Assembly (NCBI GenBank): GCA_005773145.1
Contig: SXHS01000298.1
Coordinates: 1 to 17,491, forward strand
Direction: 5' to 3'
Origin: Planctomycetaceae bacterium
GTDB taxonomy: Bacteria; Planctomycetota; Planctomycetia; Pirellulales; Pirellulaceae
DNA length: 17,491 nucleotides
This document shows positions 1-6,448 of the stretch, one piece after another (positions within the stretch are counted from its first letter, which is position 1; each line of letters starts with the position of its first letter). Below the pieces are notes generated by a model that was given only the letters and a program-made list of their open reading frames with translations, did not search any database and was not told where the DNA came from. A program made the position numbers and the translations under genes.

Positions 1-370
1 ACTGGAAACACGGTTGGCGCCGAGAAACCATCGGGATGCGTCCGCACTCCCGCCGATCGCCGCATAACCTCATTTGCGTGGGACTCACTCGCTTGCGCTT
101 CGTGCTTGTAGTTTTAACTCGTTCCCAGGCGGGAGCCTGGCAACGAGCGACAAGAAATCCTACAAGGCGTTGCCGCCCCTTTGGGCAGCGGGGCGCAGGT
201 ACCGCCCGCTGTTTTCGGGGGCTGGCGGATGCTATCGTGAATTATGATTTAAAATAGTGATCGTTCCGAACGGCCTCGGCCTGCAGGATTTCACACATTT
301 GCAGTTACTGTTTTCGTATGTGGATTCGACGGCTCGGATAAGAGTATTTTGGTCATCGTGAGCTGTGCCC
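1..370. other. Non-coding leader region with a palindromic repeat
   Basis: No convincing gene is visible here. The short open frames lack recognisable protein features. The stretch holds one clear hairpin (118-147, listed separately) and GC-rich imperfect palindromic sequence around 165-230. A more AT-rich patch follows at about 238-260. A TATGAT hexamer lies at 243-248, but no matching -35 box sits at a normal distance, so I do not call a promoter. The region precedes the cytochrome-domain gene and presumably contains its promoter and 5' leader. Confidence 0.6.
118..147. repeat. Dispersed-repeat-like hairpin
   Basis: The sequence forms an inverted repeat. CTCGTT (118-123) pairs with AACGAG (142-147), and CCAGGC (125-130) pairs with GCCTGG (135-140). 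There is one C:C mismatch (124/141) and a GGGA loop. Two six-base arms with a single internal mismatch make a strong stem. Palindromes built on CCAGG...CCTGG flanked by CGTT/AACG are a common type of intergenic repeat in planctomycete genomes (from memory, not searched). No T-tract follows, so it is not an obvious intrinsic terminator. Confidence 0.6.
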
Positions 371-2746
371 ATGTCTAGCATTCGGGTCCCCAGCGCTGGC
401 ATCTTTCTGCTGCTCCTGCTGCCATATATTGCGGCCGTTGCAGATACACCATCAGGAGCTCCCCAGTCGGCCGTCCGGGGTGTGGACTGGTTTGAGTCCA
501 AGGTGCGACCGATATTTGCCGAGCATTGTTATGAATGCCATTCCGGGGCGGCGAAGCCGCTGCAGGGCGGCCTGCAATTGGACACGGTCAGTGGTATTCG
601 GCGCGGAGGGGATTCCGGACCGTGTTTGGTGCCGGGCAAACCGGCGGAAAGTCTCTTGATCGAGGCCGTTCGCTGCGAGGGTTTCTACCTGGAAATGCCC
701 CCGGCTGGGAAGCTCGCCGAGTCGCTGATCTCGCGGCTTGAGATGTGGGTGGAAATGGGGGCGCCGCTACCAGATGCTGAGGTCGAGTTGGTCGAGTCGG
801 CTCACGTGCCTCCGACGGCCCAGCGCGATTTCTGGTCCTTTCAGCCCTTGCGTCCGGTGGTAACGCCGGACGCCGCCACACGACCGTGGGTACGGCGGCG
901 CGTGGATGCGTTTGTATGGGATCGATTGCAGCGGGAGGGATTGCATCCAGCCCCCGCTGCGGATCGGCGTGTTCTATTGCGGCGTTTGTATTTTGATCTC
1001 ATTGGTCTGCCACCAACGGCGCACGAGATTGAGGCATTTGTGGCCGATGACGCCGAGGATGCCTGGCAACGTCGCGTCGATCAATTGTTGGCATCACCTC
1101 TCTACGGTCAACGTTGGGCGCGTCATTGGATGGACCTGATGCGTTATGCCGATCAAACGGCGACGTTTCTCAGCAAACTGGATCAGGCCTGGCGGTATCG
1201 TGATTGGTTAGTCGGAGCCTTGAATGACGACATGCCGTACGATCGATTCGTGCGCTTGCAATTGGCTGCGGATCATTGCCCCGACGCAGCGATAGAAGAA
1301 TTGGCGGCCCTGGGGTTCTTGGGATTAAGTCCGGTGTATTTCAAGGAGTTGATGCTGAGTCCCGAGATCATCCAAGGAATAGTGGCGGATGAGTGGGAAG
1401 AGCGCGTGGATGCTATCAGCCGCACATTTCTGGGCCTCACGTTGGCCTGTGCTCGATGCCACGATCACAAATACGATCCCGTGACGACCGAGGACTATTA
1501 CGCGCTGGCTGGCGTCTTGGCCAGTACCCGCATAATCGACCGGCCGGTCCTGCCCCCAGCGGAGGCCGCCGTCGTTCAAGCAGCCAAGCATCGCATCGAA
1601 GAGTGCGAACAGCAGATTGCGATGGAGAAGAAGCGTCAAAAGTCGAGCGCAGAGGGGAGCCCCGCCGGGGATCCGACAAAAGTCGCCGCCCTCGAGGCCG
1701 AAGTAGAAACGCTGAGAAATCACACACCTCATTTTAATGCGCCCGTGGTGCATGCGGTGGACGATGCTGCAGTGCATGTGGTTTCGGACGCGCAGTTCGC
1801 CACACGTCTCGACTATCACCCCAATGAGTCGCTTGATTTACACGTTCACATACGCGGAAATCCATCACGGACAGGACAACTGGTGCCACGACGATTCCTC
1901 GGGATCTTCGGGAGCGATGAGGCTGTATTGCCCTGGCGCGGGAGCGGGCGCCGAGAATTGGCAGACGCGATTGTGACATCCGGAGCCCCCTTGGCGGCAC
2001 GCGTGATGGTCAATCGAATTTGGTACCATCACTTTGGCGTGGGACTCGTGGAGACTCCCAGCGATTTTGGCGTGCAGGGGGCTCGTCCGTCGCATCCGGA
2101 ATTACTCGAAGACCTAACCGCGCGATTCGTCGAAGCGGGATGGTCCATGAAATGGCTTCATCGCGAGATTCTGCTCTCCGCTACTTGGCAGCAGACCAGC
2201 CAAGGCGTTGACCAGTCGTTGGCCGCCGATCCCAACAATCGGTGGTTGGGCCGCATGAATCGCCGGCGACTGGAGTTCGAAGCATGGCGCGACACCATGT
2301 TAGCCGTGTCGGAGCGACTGGAAACACGACTCAATGGTCCGCCGATTGATCTGAATCAATCCGACAACCGACGTCGCACTCTGTATGGCACCGTCGATCG
2401 CTACGATTTGTACGACGCATTTCGTCTGTACGACCTTCCGGATCCAGGCATACATAGTCCCGCACGACTCCTGACCACGACGCCATTGCAACAACTTTTT
2501 GTGCTGAATGGACCGCTGCTCATGCGTGAAGCTCAGGCGGTTGTGGACCTGATCGGTGCCAATACGGACACGCCGACAGAGACGGGAATCAAGCAACTTT
2601 ATCACCAAGTCTTTGCCAGAAATCCCACCGACAGGGAGTTACAATGGGGTAAAGAGTTCTTGGCGTCGCCAGACGCGGCGGCTCGGCCCTTGCACGTCTA
2701 TGTCCAGTCGTTGCTGGCCAGCAACGAGTTCCTATTTGTCGACTAA
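371..2746 (+). CDS. Secreted PSCyt1-DUF1549 (PSCyt2)-DUF1553 (PSD1) protein
   Basis: This is a planctomycete-specific multidomain protein of unproven function, presumably exported and possibly redox-active. I chose ATG 371 over the in-frame GTG at 365 because it gives a compact signal peptide: a hydrophobic core at residues 11-23 and a likely cleavage after AVA (residue 24). Numbered from that start, the protein has 791 residues. A cytochrome-c-like PSCyt1 domain covers about residues 40-130, with the haem motif CYECH at 53-57. DUF1549 covers about 175-390, with the second motif CARCHDHKYDP at 360-370. A Glu/Lys-rich helical insert lies near 400-450. DUF1553 covers about 525-770 and includes the family-typical VNRIWYHHFG. 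The length and domain order fit the family and nothing looks broken. The DUF1501 gene 69 bp downstream on the same strand is its usual partner and probably shares its transcript. The substrate cannot be read from the sequence. Confidence 0.93.
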   Translation: MSSIRVPSAGIFLLLLLPYIAAVADTPSGAPQSAVRGVDWFESKVRPIFAEHCYECHSGAAKPLQGGLQLDTVSGIRRGGDSGPCLVPGKPAESLLIEAVRCEGFYLEMPPAGKLAESLISRLEMWVEMGAPLPDAEVELVESAHVPPTAQRDFWSFQPLRPVVTPDAATRPWVRRRVDAFVWDRLQREGLHPAPAADRRVLLRRLYFDLIGLPPTAHEIEAFVADDAEDAWQRRVDQLLASPLYGQRWARHWMDLMRYADQTATFLSKLDQAWRYRDWLVGALNDDMPYDRFVRLQLAADHCPDAAIEELAALGFLGLSPVYFKELMLSPEIIQGIVADEWEERVDAISRTFLGLTLACARCHDHKYDPVTTEDYYALAGVLASTRIIDRPVLPPAEAAVVQAAKHRIEECEQQIAMEKKRQKSSAEGSPAGDPTKVAALEAEVETLRNHTPHFNAPVVHAVDDAAVHVVSDAQFATRLDYHPNESLDLHVHIRGNPSRTGQLVPRRFLGIFGSDEAVLPWRGSGRRELADAIVTSGAPLAARVMVNRIWYHHFGVGLVETPSDFGVQGARPSHPELLEDLTARFVEAGWSMKWLHREILLSATWQQTSQGVDQSLAADPNNRWLGRMNRRRLEFEAWRDTMLAVSERLETRLNGPPIDLNQSDNRRRTLYGTVDRYDLYDAFRLYDLPDPGIHSPARLLTTTPLQQLFVLNGPLLMREAQAVVDLIGANTDTPTETGIKQLYHQVFARNPTDRELQWGKEFLASPDAAARPLHVYVQSLLASNEFLFVD

Positions 2747-2815
2747 TGGCACGAGCCGGTTTATGGCTGAGATGTTTTTGCCAACGCAAAGACTAAGACG
2801 AAGGTACCAAGATCC

Positions 2816-4216
2816 ATGGAGTTATTGAGCTATTCACCATTGCTGTCGCGTCGACGATTCGTCGAAAGTCTCGGGGGTGGGTTGGGCACTTTGGCGTTGG
2901 CTCCCGTTGGGATGCAATCCATGGCTGCGGCTGCTGGAGCCAGTGCCGATGCTGGAAAAGGACCACCACATGGCGTACCCCGCGCGCGACGCGTGATTCA
3001 GCTCTTTATGAATGGCGGTCCGTTCCAAGGCGATTTCTTTGATCCCAAACCCGAACTGGCCAAGCACGAAGGGGAACGGCCCAAAGAGGTCGAGTTGCGC
3101 ACCGAGCGTGCGACGGGGGGCTTGTTGGCCTCTCCCTTTCGGTTTTCCCCCCAGGGAGGCAGCGGTTTGTGGATCAGTGAATTGCTACCGCATCTTTCGC
3201 GATGGAGCGATGAATTGTGCGTGATTCGCTCGGTCTACACGGATAATCCCAATCATGGGCCAGCGCTGTACATGATGAATAATGGCACGATCACACCCAA
3301 ACGTCCCAGTATGGGGGCGTGGATGTTGTATGGCCTGGGGACCGAGAACGAAAATCTGCCCGGATACGTCGTGTTATGTCCTGGTCGGCCCGTGCGATTC
3401 GCCGAGCTGTGGTGCAGCGCTTTCCTGCCGTCGGAATTTCAGGGGACCTATGTCAATCATTCGCGCATCACGCCCGAATCCATGATTCCCTACCTGCGAA
3501 ACACGCAATTGGACTTGAACACTCAACGGCGCCAACTGGATTTATTGCGCAATTTGAATCAAGAACACCTGCGAGACCGAGGCGCGGACACCGCGTTAGA
3601 AGCCCGAATCCAGACCATGGAAACGGCATTCCTCATGCAGTCGAAAGCCAACGAAGCCTTTGATATTCGCTTGGAAACCGAGGCCGTGCACGATGCATAC
3701 GGCCCAGGATCCTTCGCCCAAGGCTGCTTATTGGCGCGGCGGTTGGCCGAGCGTGGGGTGCGATTCACCCAGGTCTATTTTGGCGATGAGCAACCTTGGG
3801 ACACGCACAGTAATCACCATGCAAAGGTTCGCCAATTAGCCCAACAGATCGATCAGCCGATTGCCGCCCTGCTGCAGGACCTAAGCCAGCGGGGCATGTT
3901 GGAGGACACCCTGGTGATTTGGGGCGGGGAGTTCGGCCGCACTCCCACGTCGGAGGGTGGCGGCGGTCGAGACCACAGCCACTATGGCTTCACCATGTGG
4001 ATGGCCGGAGGGGGAGTCCGAGGGGGCGTGACCTACGGAGAAACGGATGCGTTTGGCCTGCGGGCGGTGCAGGACAAGGTCCATATTCATGACCTACATG
4101 CGACCATCCTCCACCTGCTGGGCCTTGATCACGAACGACTCACTTTCCGCTACGCGAGTCGCGACTTCCGACTCACCGACGTGCATGGACGTGTCATTCG
4201 CGAAATCCTCACTTGA
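2816..4216 (+). CDS. DUF1501 family protein, Tat-exported
   Basis: This 466-residue protein belongs to DUF1501, which has a sulfatase/alkaline-phosphatase-like fold and no settled function. It is commonly encoded beside PSCyt1/DUF1549/DUF1553 proteins in Planctomycetes. The N-terminus carries a twin-arginine-like signal (SRRRF at residues 11-15), a Gly/Leu/Ala-rich segment and an Ala-rich region near 37-45, which suggests export in folded form. Family landmarks visible are RRVIQLFMNGGPFQGDFFDPKP near residues 58-79, DTHSNHH in the middle, WGGEFGRTP near 368 and HIHDLHATILHLLGL near 422. The C-terminal FRYASRDFRLTD is typical of a complete protein. A weak purine-rich stretch (GACGAAGG, 2797-2804) lies 11 nt before the ATG. 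It probably acts with the upstream cytochrome-domain protein outside the cytoplasm, as inferred from genomic pairing only. Confidence 0.93.
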   Translation: MELLSYSPLLSRRRFVESLGGGLGTLALAPVGMQSMAAAAGASADAGKGPPHGVPRARRVIQLFMNGGPFQGDFFDPKPELAKHEGERPKEVELRTERATGGLLASPFRFSPQGGSGLWISELLPHLSRWSDELCVIRSVYTDNPNHGPALYMMNNGTITPKRPSMGAWMLYGLGTENENLPGYVVLCPGRPVRFAELWCSAFLPSEFQGTYVNHSRITPESMIPYLRNTQLDLNTQRRQLDLLRNLNQEHLRDRGADTALEARIQTMETAFLMQSKANEAFDIRLETEAVHDAYGPGSFAQGCLLARRLAERGVRFTQVYFGDEQPWDTHSNHHAKVRQLAQQIDQPIAALLQDLSQRGMLEDTLVIWGGEFGRTPTSEGGGGRDHSHYGFTMWMAGGGVRGGVTYGETDAFGLRAVQDKVHIHDLHATILHLLGLDHERLTFRYASRDFRLTDVHGRVIREILT

Positions 4217-4235
4217 TGCTCCCCCGATCCCCGGC

Positions 4236-4275
4236 ACTCAGCATCCCTACAACTCAGCGTCCCTACAACTCAGCG
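4236..4275. repeat. 16-bp tandem repeat, about 2.5 copies
   Basis: The unit ACTCAGCRTCCCTACA occurs at 4236-4251 and 4252-4267, with one A/G difference, followed by a half copy ACTCAGCG at 4268-4275. It lies just after the DUF1501 stop, in the 206-bp gap before the Arg-rich gene. It is not palindromic and has no obvious function. A variable-number tandem repeat is the simplest reading. Confidence 0.75.
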
Positions 4276-4422
4276 CCGCTCCGCGAACTGCCTCAGGCCG
4301 TCGATTTCGACAGCTTCCCCCGCCGGGACGGCCGGTGTACACTGACGGACAGATTCTCGCGGCACATGGCGTGCGCCGCGGGACAGAACACCAACCACAA
4401 TTTTAGTATCTGGTAGGAAACC

Positions 4423-5601
4423 ATGGGTCAACGCGACGATCATTGGAGCAACGTGGCCAATCGCCTCGGGTTGGGGCCAAGTGAGCCGGAGTCGGTCGCC
4501 CCGCCGACTGACAGTCGCCCAGCGGACCTCAGCGGTGGGGCCTCACCGGTCGGAGCCATGCCCAGCGTGGCATCCGGCAGCTCGCGCCCGACGCCTTCCA
4601 GGGATTCGAGTGCGGGACCTGGTCATGGATCAGGGGCCAAGGGGCTCGCTGCTAAGTCGCCCGGTGGGGCGTACGCATCGCCACCACGTCGTAATTGGCA
4701 GGATGTCGCGAGCCAACTAGGCCTCCCCAGCGTGGCCGGCGCACCGGCCGAAGCGGAACCACCTAGGGCCGCGCCGCGGGCGCACGGGTCACCACCTCGC
4801 TCTGCGCCCCCCTCGCGATCCATCGCCCCGCCTGCAGAATCACCATCAGCCGTCGATCCGTCGTTGGAGTTTTTGGAAGAAGTTCCCGAGTTCCATGCGT
4901 CGGACGACCGTGATTCAAACCGTGATTCAAACCGTGATTCCGACCGTGCGGAGGAGACGGATGAGAATGGCGAACGGCCGCCCCGCCGAGGCCGTCGTCG
5001 CCGCCGTGGGCGAAGACGGGGGGGAGCGAGTGGGGAACGAGAGACTCGGTCCGCCTCAGACTCTCGCGAGCCGTTAGGGACTTCCGAGGTTTCCGAGGAT
5101 GCCTTGGGGGCGCGAGACCGGCAAGCGAGTGAGTTGGACGAGGCGGATCGTTTCGGAGACGGCATCGGCGATTCCTCGCAAGGGGCCGCCGGGAAGGAAT
5201 TCGGAGCCGAAGGGGAAGCGGATTCGGGCGAAGAGCGCTCGCGGTCGGGGCGCGGTGGCCGTCGCCGTCGTCGAGGGCGTGGCGGACGTCGCCGAAGTGA
5301 AGGGGCTGCGACCTCCGAATCGACGGAGATTGCCCGGACCACGGGCGAGTCCATGGCCAGCCCGCGTCCACAGCCGTCCGTTGCGGGCGAGCCGTCGGCA
5401 ACCGATCTCGACCATGGCGAAGAAGGGGACGATGACGCAACGCATCGTTTCGACCGCAAATTGCCCTCGTGGCAGGACACGGTCGGCATCGTTGTGGAGC
5501 GAAATGTACGCAATCACGCCAGGGCAGGGCAGGGTACTGGAGGTCCGCGTGGGGGCGGTGGCGGAAGACGCCGCCGACCGGGAGGGAACCGTCGGCCCTA
5601 G
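4423..5601 (+). CDS. Arg/Gly/Ser/Glu-rich low-complexity protein, planctomycete type
   Basis: This 392-residue protein has no enzymatic domain I recognise. It is mostly low-complexity, with acidic/Ser stretches and three basic blocks: an RRGRRRRRGRRRG-like block near residue 190, an RGGRRRRRGRGGRRR-like block near 277, and a C-terminal GGGGGRRRRPGGNRRP tail. Such RGG-like tracts often bind nucleic acids, so an RNA-binding role is plausible but inferred. A short motif W-x-x-V-A-x-x-L-G-L appears at residues 8-17 and 92-101. A related SWQDTVGIVVERN lies near 349-361. Proteins of this style, with WxxLAxxLG-like motifs, an Arg-rich middle and a PxWxxxxGxxxxxN end, recur in planctomycetes (from memory) and are sometimes labelled RNase E-like by composition alone. 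The start is supported by AGGA (4415-4418) four bases before the ATG. The opposite strand is also open over long stretches because of GC-rich codon bias, but those frames show no conserved features. Confidence 0.75.
   Translation: MGQRDDHWSNVANRLGLGPSEPESVAPPTDSRPADLSGGASPVGAMPSVASGSSRPTPSRDSSAGPGHGSGAKGLAAKSPGGAYASPPRRNWQDVASQLGLPSVAGAPAEAEPPRAAPRAHGSPPRSAPPSRSIAPPAESPSAVDPSLEFLEEVPEFHASDDRDSNRDSNRDSDRAEETDENGERPPRRGRRRRRGRRRGGASGERETRSASDSREPLGTSEVSEDALGARDRQASELDEADRFGDGIGDSSQGAAGKEFGAEGEADSGEERSRSGRGGRRRRRGRGGRRRSEGAATSESTEIARTTGESMASPRPQPSVAGEPSATDLDHGEEGDDDATHRFDRKLPSWQDTVGIVVERNVRNHARAGQGTGGPRGGGGGRRRRPGGNRRP
4909..4944 (+). repeat. 12-bp tandem repeat inside the Arg-rich gene
   Basis: CGTGATTCAAAC occurs exactly at 4909-4920 and 4921-4932. 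A third copy, CGTGATTCCGAC, lies at 4933-4944. The unit length of 12 keeps the frame and encodes repeated RDSN/RDSD peptides. It therefore looks like an in-frame expansion in a disordered acidic segment. Confidence 0.85.
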
Positions 5602-5610
5602 AGCCGACGG
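5589..5610. repeat. Perfect 8-bp stem hairpin over the stop codon
   Basis: CCGTCGGC (5589-5596) is the exact reverse complement of GCCGACGG (5603-5610), with a 6-nt loop that contains most of the TAG stop of the Arg-rich gene. No T-run follows, so it is only a weak candidate for transcription termination or mRNA 3'-end protection. It adjoins the palindromic repeat cluster and may belong to it. Confidence 0.55.
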
Positions 5611-5623
5611 ATATGCCACTGGG

Positions 5624-5691
5624 GAAGTGGCGGCAGGCATCTTGCCTGCCGATGGTGGAAGTGGCGGGAGGCATCTTGCCTGCTGATGGTG
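5624..5691. repeat. 34-bp tandem repeat carrying a hairpin, two copies
   Basis: Two adjacent 34-bp copies lie at 5624-5657 and 5658-5691, with two mismatches. In the first copy GGCAGGCA (5632-5639) pairs perfectly with TGCCTGCC (5643-5650) across a 3-nt loop. The second copy keeps a slightly weaker version of the same stem. The sequence resembles short REP-like intergenic elements seen in planctomycetes. It is not a CRISPR array, as there are no unique spacers and only two copies. Confidence 0.8.
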
Positions 5692-5709
5692 GCGTTTAGT
5701 GAAGGTCAT

Positions 5710-5760
5710 CACAGGCTGGAAGCCTATGCCACTGTTCACAGGCTGGAAGCCTAGGCACTG
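5710..5760. repeat. Direct repeat of about 25 bp with AGGCTGGAAGCCT palindrome, two copies
   Basis: Copies lie at 5710-5734 and 5737-5760. Each begins CACAGGCTGGAAGCCTA and contains the palindrome AGGCT-GGA-AGCCT; the copies diverge by a small indel near the end. They directly follow the 34-bp repeats and show the same logic, a short perfect stem with a 3-nt loop. This suggests a composite cluster of small palindromic elements just upstream of the methyltransferase gene. Confidence 0.8.
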
Positions 5761-5778
5761 GGTTAGGGGTGGACGGAT

Positions 5779-6324
5779 ATGCCGGCAACCGCTTTTTCCA
5801 CCGCCTTAGGATGGATGGCCATTTCCTGCAACTCGCGTGGGGCGGCCCTGCAAAGGCTTGTGTTCGGTCTTCCCAGTAATTCAGCCGCCTGGGAGGCGTT
5901 GTTGGGATCCGCAGCGCATGCTCCTGCGGGTGACTCGGTGAGCCTTAGCTCATTATCGCGTCTGGTCGACTCGTTGCAGGCACTGGCGGAGGGGATTCCG
6001 CAAGACTTTTCACGGATCGAGGTGGACCTGGCAACGAGGTCCCCGTTTCAGCGGCGGATTTTGCATGCATGCCAGCAGATCCCGTGGGGGACCACATGGA
6101 CCTATTCCGAGCTTGCCGAATCATGCGGCTATCTGCGAGGCGCGCGTGCGGTCGGCAACGTCATGGCCTCGAATCCCCTTCCATTGATCATTCCCTGTCA
6201 TCGCGTGGTGGCCGCCGATGGCCGGCTGGGCGGCTTTTCCGCACCCCAGGGGACCTTGATGAAACGCCGATTGCTATCAATGGAAGGCGTTAACTGCACT
6301 CGACTATCGCGTGTGAAACTTTAG
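5779..6324 (+). CDS. ogt: Methylated-DNA-[protein]-cysteine S-methyltransferase
   Basis: This 181-residue suicide DNA repair protein should transfer the alkyl group from O6-alkylguanine (and O4-alkylthymine) to its own cysteine. The C-terminal domain is clear: PFQRRILHACQQIPWGTTWTYSEL-type helices from residue 89, ARAVGNVMASNPLPLIIPCHRVV around 122-144 with acceptor Cys140 in PCHR, then GRLGGFSAPQGTLMKRRLLSMEG. The N-terminal part (ALGWM...LQRLVFG, residues 9-30) matches the start of the Ogt-like N-terminal subdomain. This supports ATG 5779, which is preceded by AGGGG at 5765-5769. There is no fused AraC/Ada regulatory domain, so a constitutive Ogt-like role is likely. The start codon lies within a 12-base sequence also found at the other edge of the repeat cluster. 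The neighbours do not suggest a pathway link. Confidence 0.93.
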   Translation: MPATAFSTALGWMAISCNSRGAALQRLVFGLPSNSAAWEALLGSAAHAPAGDSVSLSSLSRLVDSLQALAEGIPQDFSRIEVDLATRSPFQRRILHACQQIPWGTTWTYSELAESCGYLRGARAVGNVMASNPLPLIIPCHRVVAADGRLGGFSAPQGTLMKRRLLSMEGVNCTRLSRVKL

Positions 6325-6349
6325 CGATGTTGCGGATCGTGCTTTTTTT
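6323..6349 (+). terminator. Weak intrinsic terminator candidate after ogt
   Basis: Directly after the ogt stop, CGAT (6325-6328) can pair with ATCG (6336-6339), with one possible flanking G-U pair and a 7-nt loop. Three bases later comes a run of seven T (6343-6349). An alternative fold pairs AGCGAT with ATC..GCT and leaves a bulge. The stem is short and only moderately stable, but the T-run and position fit termination between ogt and the TolC gene. Confidence 0.4.
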
Positions 6350-6375
6350 CCGGATTATGCTGGTTCGTACCTATT

Positions 6376-6389
6376 GTATCGGTCGATAC
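6376..6389. promoter_or_regulatory. Palindrome GTATCG-GT-CGATAC, operator-like
   Basis: Perfect 6-base half-sites, GTATCG (6376-6381) and CGATAC (6384-6389), are separated by GT. The palindrome lies 59 bp upstream of the TolC ATG, in the only gap before that gene. The size suits a dimeric repressor such as a TetR-like protein, but no regulator gene is in the window and the site occurs once. A GC-rich mini-hairpin (GGGCG 6401-6405 / CGCCC 6411-6415) follows. Confidence 0.25.
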
Positions 6390-6448
6390 GGTGATTGAGT
6401 GGGCGAGTTGCGCCCGACCTAAATCCCGATCATCGTAACCGGTGCTGC

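Noticed and set aside
220..260. Possible sigma-70 promoter with TATGAT at 243-248
   Set aside because: No -35-like hexamer is found 16-18 bp upstream, and AT-rich hexamers of this kind occur by chance.
1325..1819. Minus-strand open frame of 164 residues opposite the PSCyt1/DUF1549 gene
   Set aside because: It overlaps the conserved CARCHDHKYDP region of the real gene and has no family resemblance.
4623..5674. Long minus-strand open frames (about 300 residues) opposite the Arg-rich gene
   Set aside because: They arise from GC-rich, repeat-like Arg/Gly/Ser codons on the plus strand. They show no recognisable domain, and the plus frame has a ribosome-binding sequence and a patterned protein.
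5624..5760. Possible CRISPR-like array
   Set aside because: There are only two copies each of two different repeats, which are adjacent or separated by 2 bp. There are no spacers and no cas genes nearby.
6395..6448. Alternative TTG start of the TolC gene
   Set aside because: The extra 18 residues would place a polar stretch before the signal peptide. ATG 6449 gives a normal lipoprotein signal with Cys22.
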